From positions 4,402,001-4,466,000 of the forward strand of contig NC_015321.1 of NCBI RefSeq assembly GCF_000194605.1: DNA of 64,000 nucleotides. The letters are read 5' to 3'. Within the stretch, counting starts at the first letter, position 1. Each line of letters starts with the position of its first letter. The position numbers were made by a program, and so were the translations under genes. Positions 63,201 through 64,000 of this stretch are shown here, piece by piece. The stretch is from Fluviicola taffensis DSM 16823 (GTDB taxonomy: Bacteria > Bacteroidota > Bacteroidia > Flavobacteriales_D > Crocinitomicaceae). The notes beneath the pieces are model-generated. The model made no database searches, was not told where the DNA came from, and was given only the letters and a program-made list of their open reading frames with translations.

Positions 63201-64000
63201 CGGATTCAGTCACTCCTACTCTTGATTTCCAACAACCAATGACTGGTTTGTTATTCATCGACACCACCACTCGCTTAGTTGTGGGCCGTGTTGTAGGAGG
63301 AAAAATAGAAGCTGATAAAGCTCCGGGAATGGGAAGATCGAACAACAACATCGGACAAGCTAAGCTGAGATTCGCGACTCCGATTGTGGGAGCTCCGTGC
63401 TACAACCCTGAAATACTAACCGATATAAACACGGGTGAATATCGGATTAAACTGCCTCCGATGCAGTTTAAAGTAGATACCGTTTTTGTCCTTAATTCCG
63501 GAGTCATTCCTACCATCAATCCAGGTAATCTGACGAATGGGACTACCACCATTAATTTAACCAATTTCAGTCAGCCGATTAAAGAAATCGATACCCTTTA
63601 CGATGCCGCTACCGGAGGTCTTTTAAGCATTGATTCCATTGAATACACCCGGGAATTGAATTTCATCTACCGCACAGCTCCGATTGTTGCATTAACCGAT
63701 ACCCTTGGAATGCGCTTTGACGGAGAAGAGTCATTAGATGTGAATGGGATCGCCATTCAAATTACTCCACCGACAGGTGCGAACTTATGGTCTGAGTTCA
63801 ACTGGCCGGTGTTCAAACAAGGTGCGAAGTACTCTTGTGATATTACTGCTATTGAGGAGTATACCAACTTTGATAACACTATCAAGGATACGGTTAAACT
63901 ATCAGGAACCATATTGATCAATAACGAATTGGTAAATGGAAGTGATCCGAACGGCAATATTCCTTTTTCAAATGGAAAAGCACGTTACTCGTTCGTTGCC
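60296..64000 (+). CDS. Giant FN3/LamG surface protein (partial, runs off the edge)
   Basis: The frame is open from ATG 60296 to the window end, 1235 codons with no stop. It has a long N-terminus with a delayed hydrophobic signal segment (about 34-47, LVLYLFLISGFVF), several fibronectin type III-like repeats (about 215-600; INLTWSMP, IRLDWGWYEQNP, VTVTWDDNANNETAYQII, VELSWSVNN), a LamG-like domain (about 630-780; IDFWINPSN, WNGISLQYDGSTLAAYING) and carboxypeptidase-regulatory-like beta domains thereafter. It is predicted to be a secreted or cell-surface adhesin. A T9SS sorting domain would be expected at its missing C-terminus. Confidence 0.85.
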   Translation, partial: MKSIVHRRKPLLYSLLSTSSLEKKKNQSVKRLVLYLFLISGFVFNSNKSYASPYPIGNTISWDQCRYAITWDWSIFRDFTGTTIDDDKLESATLRYKAQDNTWKTLIAIHAAGGTPTMVTAGGTSFGVTAIAPGFSASGTSAWPNTHDIQANYSPTGDATFQCFKLPSDILITNGSIQLRQRIEWNNRYDLIPDNLDTLSYASTLAIQTISAPQGLVASQNNCSAINLTWSMPFQNWQLNTTCPNYGAYYTHIYRNGTLIASDLNVTAYTDSHPSLVPGTDYTYTARTFWKPYQNNSAGVGILSSVSSSATGKLKDNPNQVPNFTATDNLCTGKIRLDWGWYEQNPQDFLIFRDGTPIATVNGAIRTTENTVTRGVTHSYTIQARNNCNRVSSDAVDAGLSPADPALATDVTTSYNSATQSVTVTWDDNANNETAYQIIRQDDLGSTIYFDVNPDSTSFVDDGISTCRQYTYKLKVKSDCVPSGLISTSQSTILIPPPNISTTFDATHKLTGSKGYFTNRVELSWSVNNVQNLDLVKIYRKILGTTDSVLITATNPSTGLFIDQTSDARVYYEYTIVAEKNCNDSVLTSNLSTDIGFRNPMGTLSGHVEYTGGIAVADAQIVAEASSGDAGNALDFTGGSATCVDQPPLEAGTGLRIDFWINPSNTTAGNVLSKSGAYSITQNGSGYQVGITTSNGSYSVTIPNASVNSGNWNGISLQYDGSTLAAYINGAIVTSTSATGTIIDNTNSLIIAGGAHHFKFDEFRMMNIAVDSATTVKDYSRYMNGNEVGFKLYLHCDEGVGTATYDVSKVGNVYNANHAQLAGSYAWTTNRPSSAQLGYVAYTNPLGNYVISGIRYNGFGDNYTIVPSKGVHSFAPNSRSVYIGDLSQVFNNQDFEDISSFQVTGTVKYGIPFGDTLSCFVPAVNLLIDGSPVIKNGVPVKTDASGSFDIRVPIGEHTVGVEKFQHVFTDSVTPTLDFQQPMTGLLFIDTTTRLVVGRVVGGKIEADKAPGMGRSNNNIGQAKLRFATPIVGAPCYNPEILTDINTGEYRIKLPPMQFKVDTVFVLNSGVIPTINPGNLTNGTTTINLTNFSQPIKEIDTLYDAATGGLLSIDSIEYTRELNFIYRTAPIVALTDTLGMRFDGEESLDVNGIAIQITPPTGANLWSEFNWPVFKQGAKYSCDITAIEEYTNFDNTIKDTVKLSGTILINNELVNGSDPNGNIPFSNGKARYSFVA

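Noticed and set aside
1-64000. tRNA or rRNA genes
   Set aside because: I looked for cloverleaf-like GGTTCGA segments and rRNA signatures in the gaps and found none that fold convincingly.

Overview
The window looks like a chromosomal segment of an aerobic member of the Bacteroidota, most likely order Flavobacteriales and possibly a Fluviicola-like Crocinitomicaceae. The reasons are the AT-rich base composition, the TAnnTTTG promoter element ahead of many genes, the near absence of Shine-Dalgarno sequences, type IX secretion (T9SS) C-terminal sorting domains on two large exoproteins, a PorE-like OmpA protein, and several families typical of the phylum (DUF1990, DUF6438, HisKA_2/LytTR pairs). 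I see no rRNA, tRNA, prophage, insertion sequence or CRISPR array.

Layout. 1-6.7 kb: the 3' end of a PIG-L-type deacetylase gene, a complex inverted repeat, a 35-residue membrane peptide overlapping a sodium:solute symporter gene, a YcxB-like protein, a frameshifted SpoIIE-type phosphatase, decayed gene remnants, a DMT transporter and a small Cys-rich secreted protein. 6.8-21.6 kb: mostly housekeeping and regulatory genes (trmD, an OmpR-type two-component system leading into a stress protein/lipocalin-like/YoaK cluster, a YrdC-domain protein, CCA-adding enzyme, methyltransferase, TraB/GumN, FKBP, two tandem barrel-like paralogues, sucD, a Kir-type potassium channel, queE). 21.6-30.5 kb: a PorE-like protein, a UbiA prenyltransferase, Maf, a 1144-residue PNGase F-like T9SS cargo and an M14 peptidase. 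30.5-43.1 kb: an HxlR regulator divergent from a NAD(P)-binding oxidoreductase with a palindromic operator between them, AlkB, small membrane proteins, a nuclease-family protein, a GNAT enzyme, a TPR hybrid histidine kinase, a T9SS-exported M1 peptidase and a His-rich periplasmic protein.

43.1-53.4 kb is the most interesting part: a leftward assimilatory sulfate reduction cluster. In transcription order it holds an Rrf2 regulator, a conditional terminator, an aldo/keto-reductase-like protein without its catalytic Tyr, HEPN-fused sulfite reductase, siroheme methyltransferase, a siroheme-synthase/TSUP-transporter fusion, APS reductase, CysD, CysN and a ferredoxin-NADP reductase-like flavoprotein. 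Together these cover sulfate activation, reduction to sulfide, siroheme supply, anion transport and electron supply. Between the promoter and the first enzyme gene I find a 23-codon reading frame rich in Met (six) and with a Cys-Cys pair (core MLQMQMCCM), followed by a perfect 12-bp terminator hairpin with a U tract. This is the architecture of a Met/Cys-sensing transcription attenuator and is my main candidate for an undescribed system. Two intergenic gaps of the same cluster carry 7-bp and 8-bp tandem repeats.

53.4-64 kb: a DUF2490-like protein, a VanX-type dipeptidase lipoprotein, an aminotransferase, a CNNM/CorC membrane protein, a TPR histidine kinase with a LytTR response regulator, and a very large FN3/LamG surface protein that runs off the right edge.

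A recurring feature is the promoter -7 element TAnnTTTG ending only 3-7 nt before the start codon at six genes (YcxB-like, trmD, CCA, queE, HxlR, Rrf2), which predicts leaderless mRNAs.
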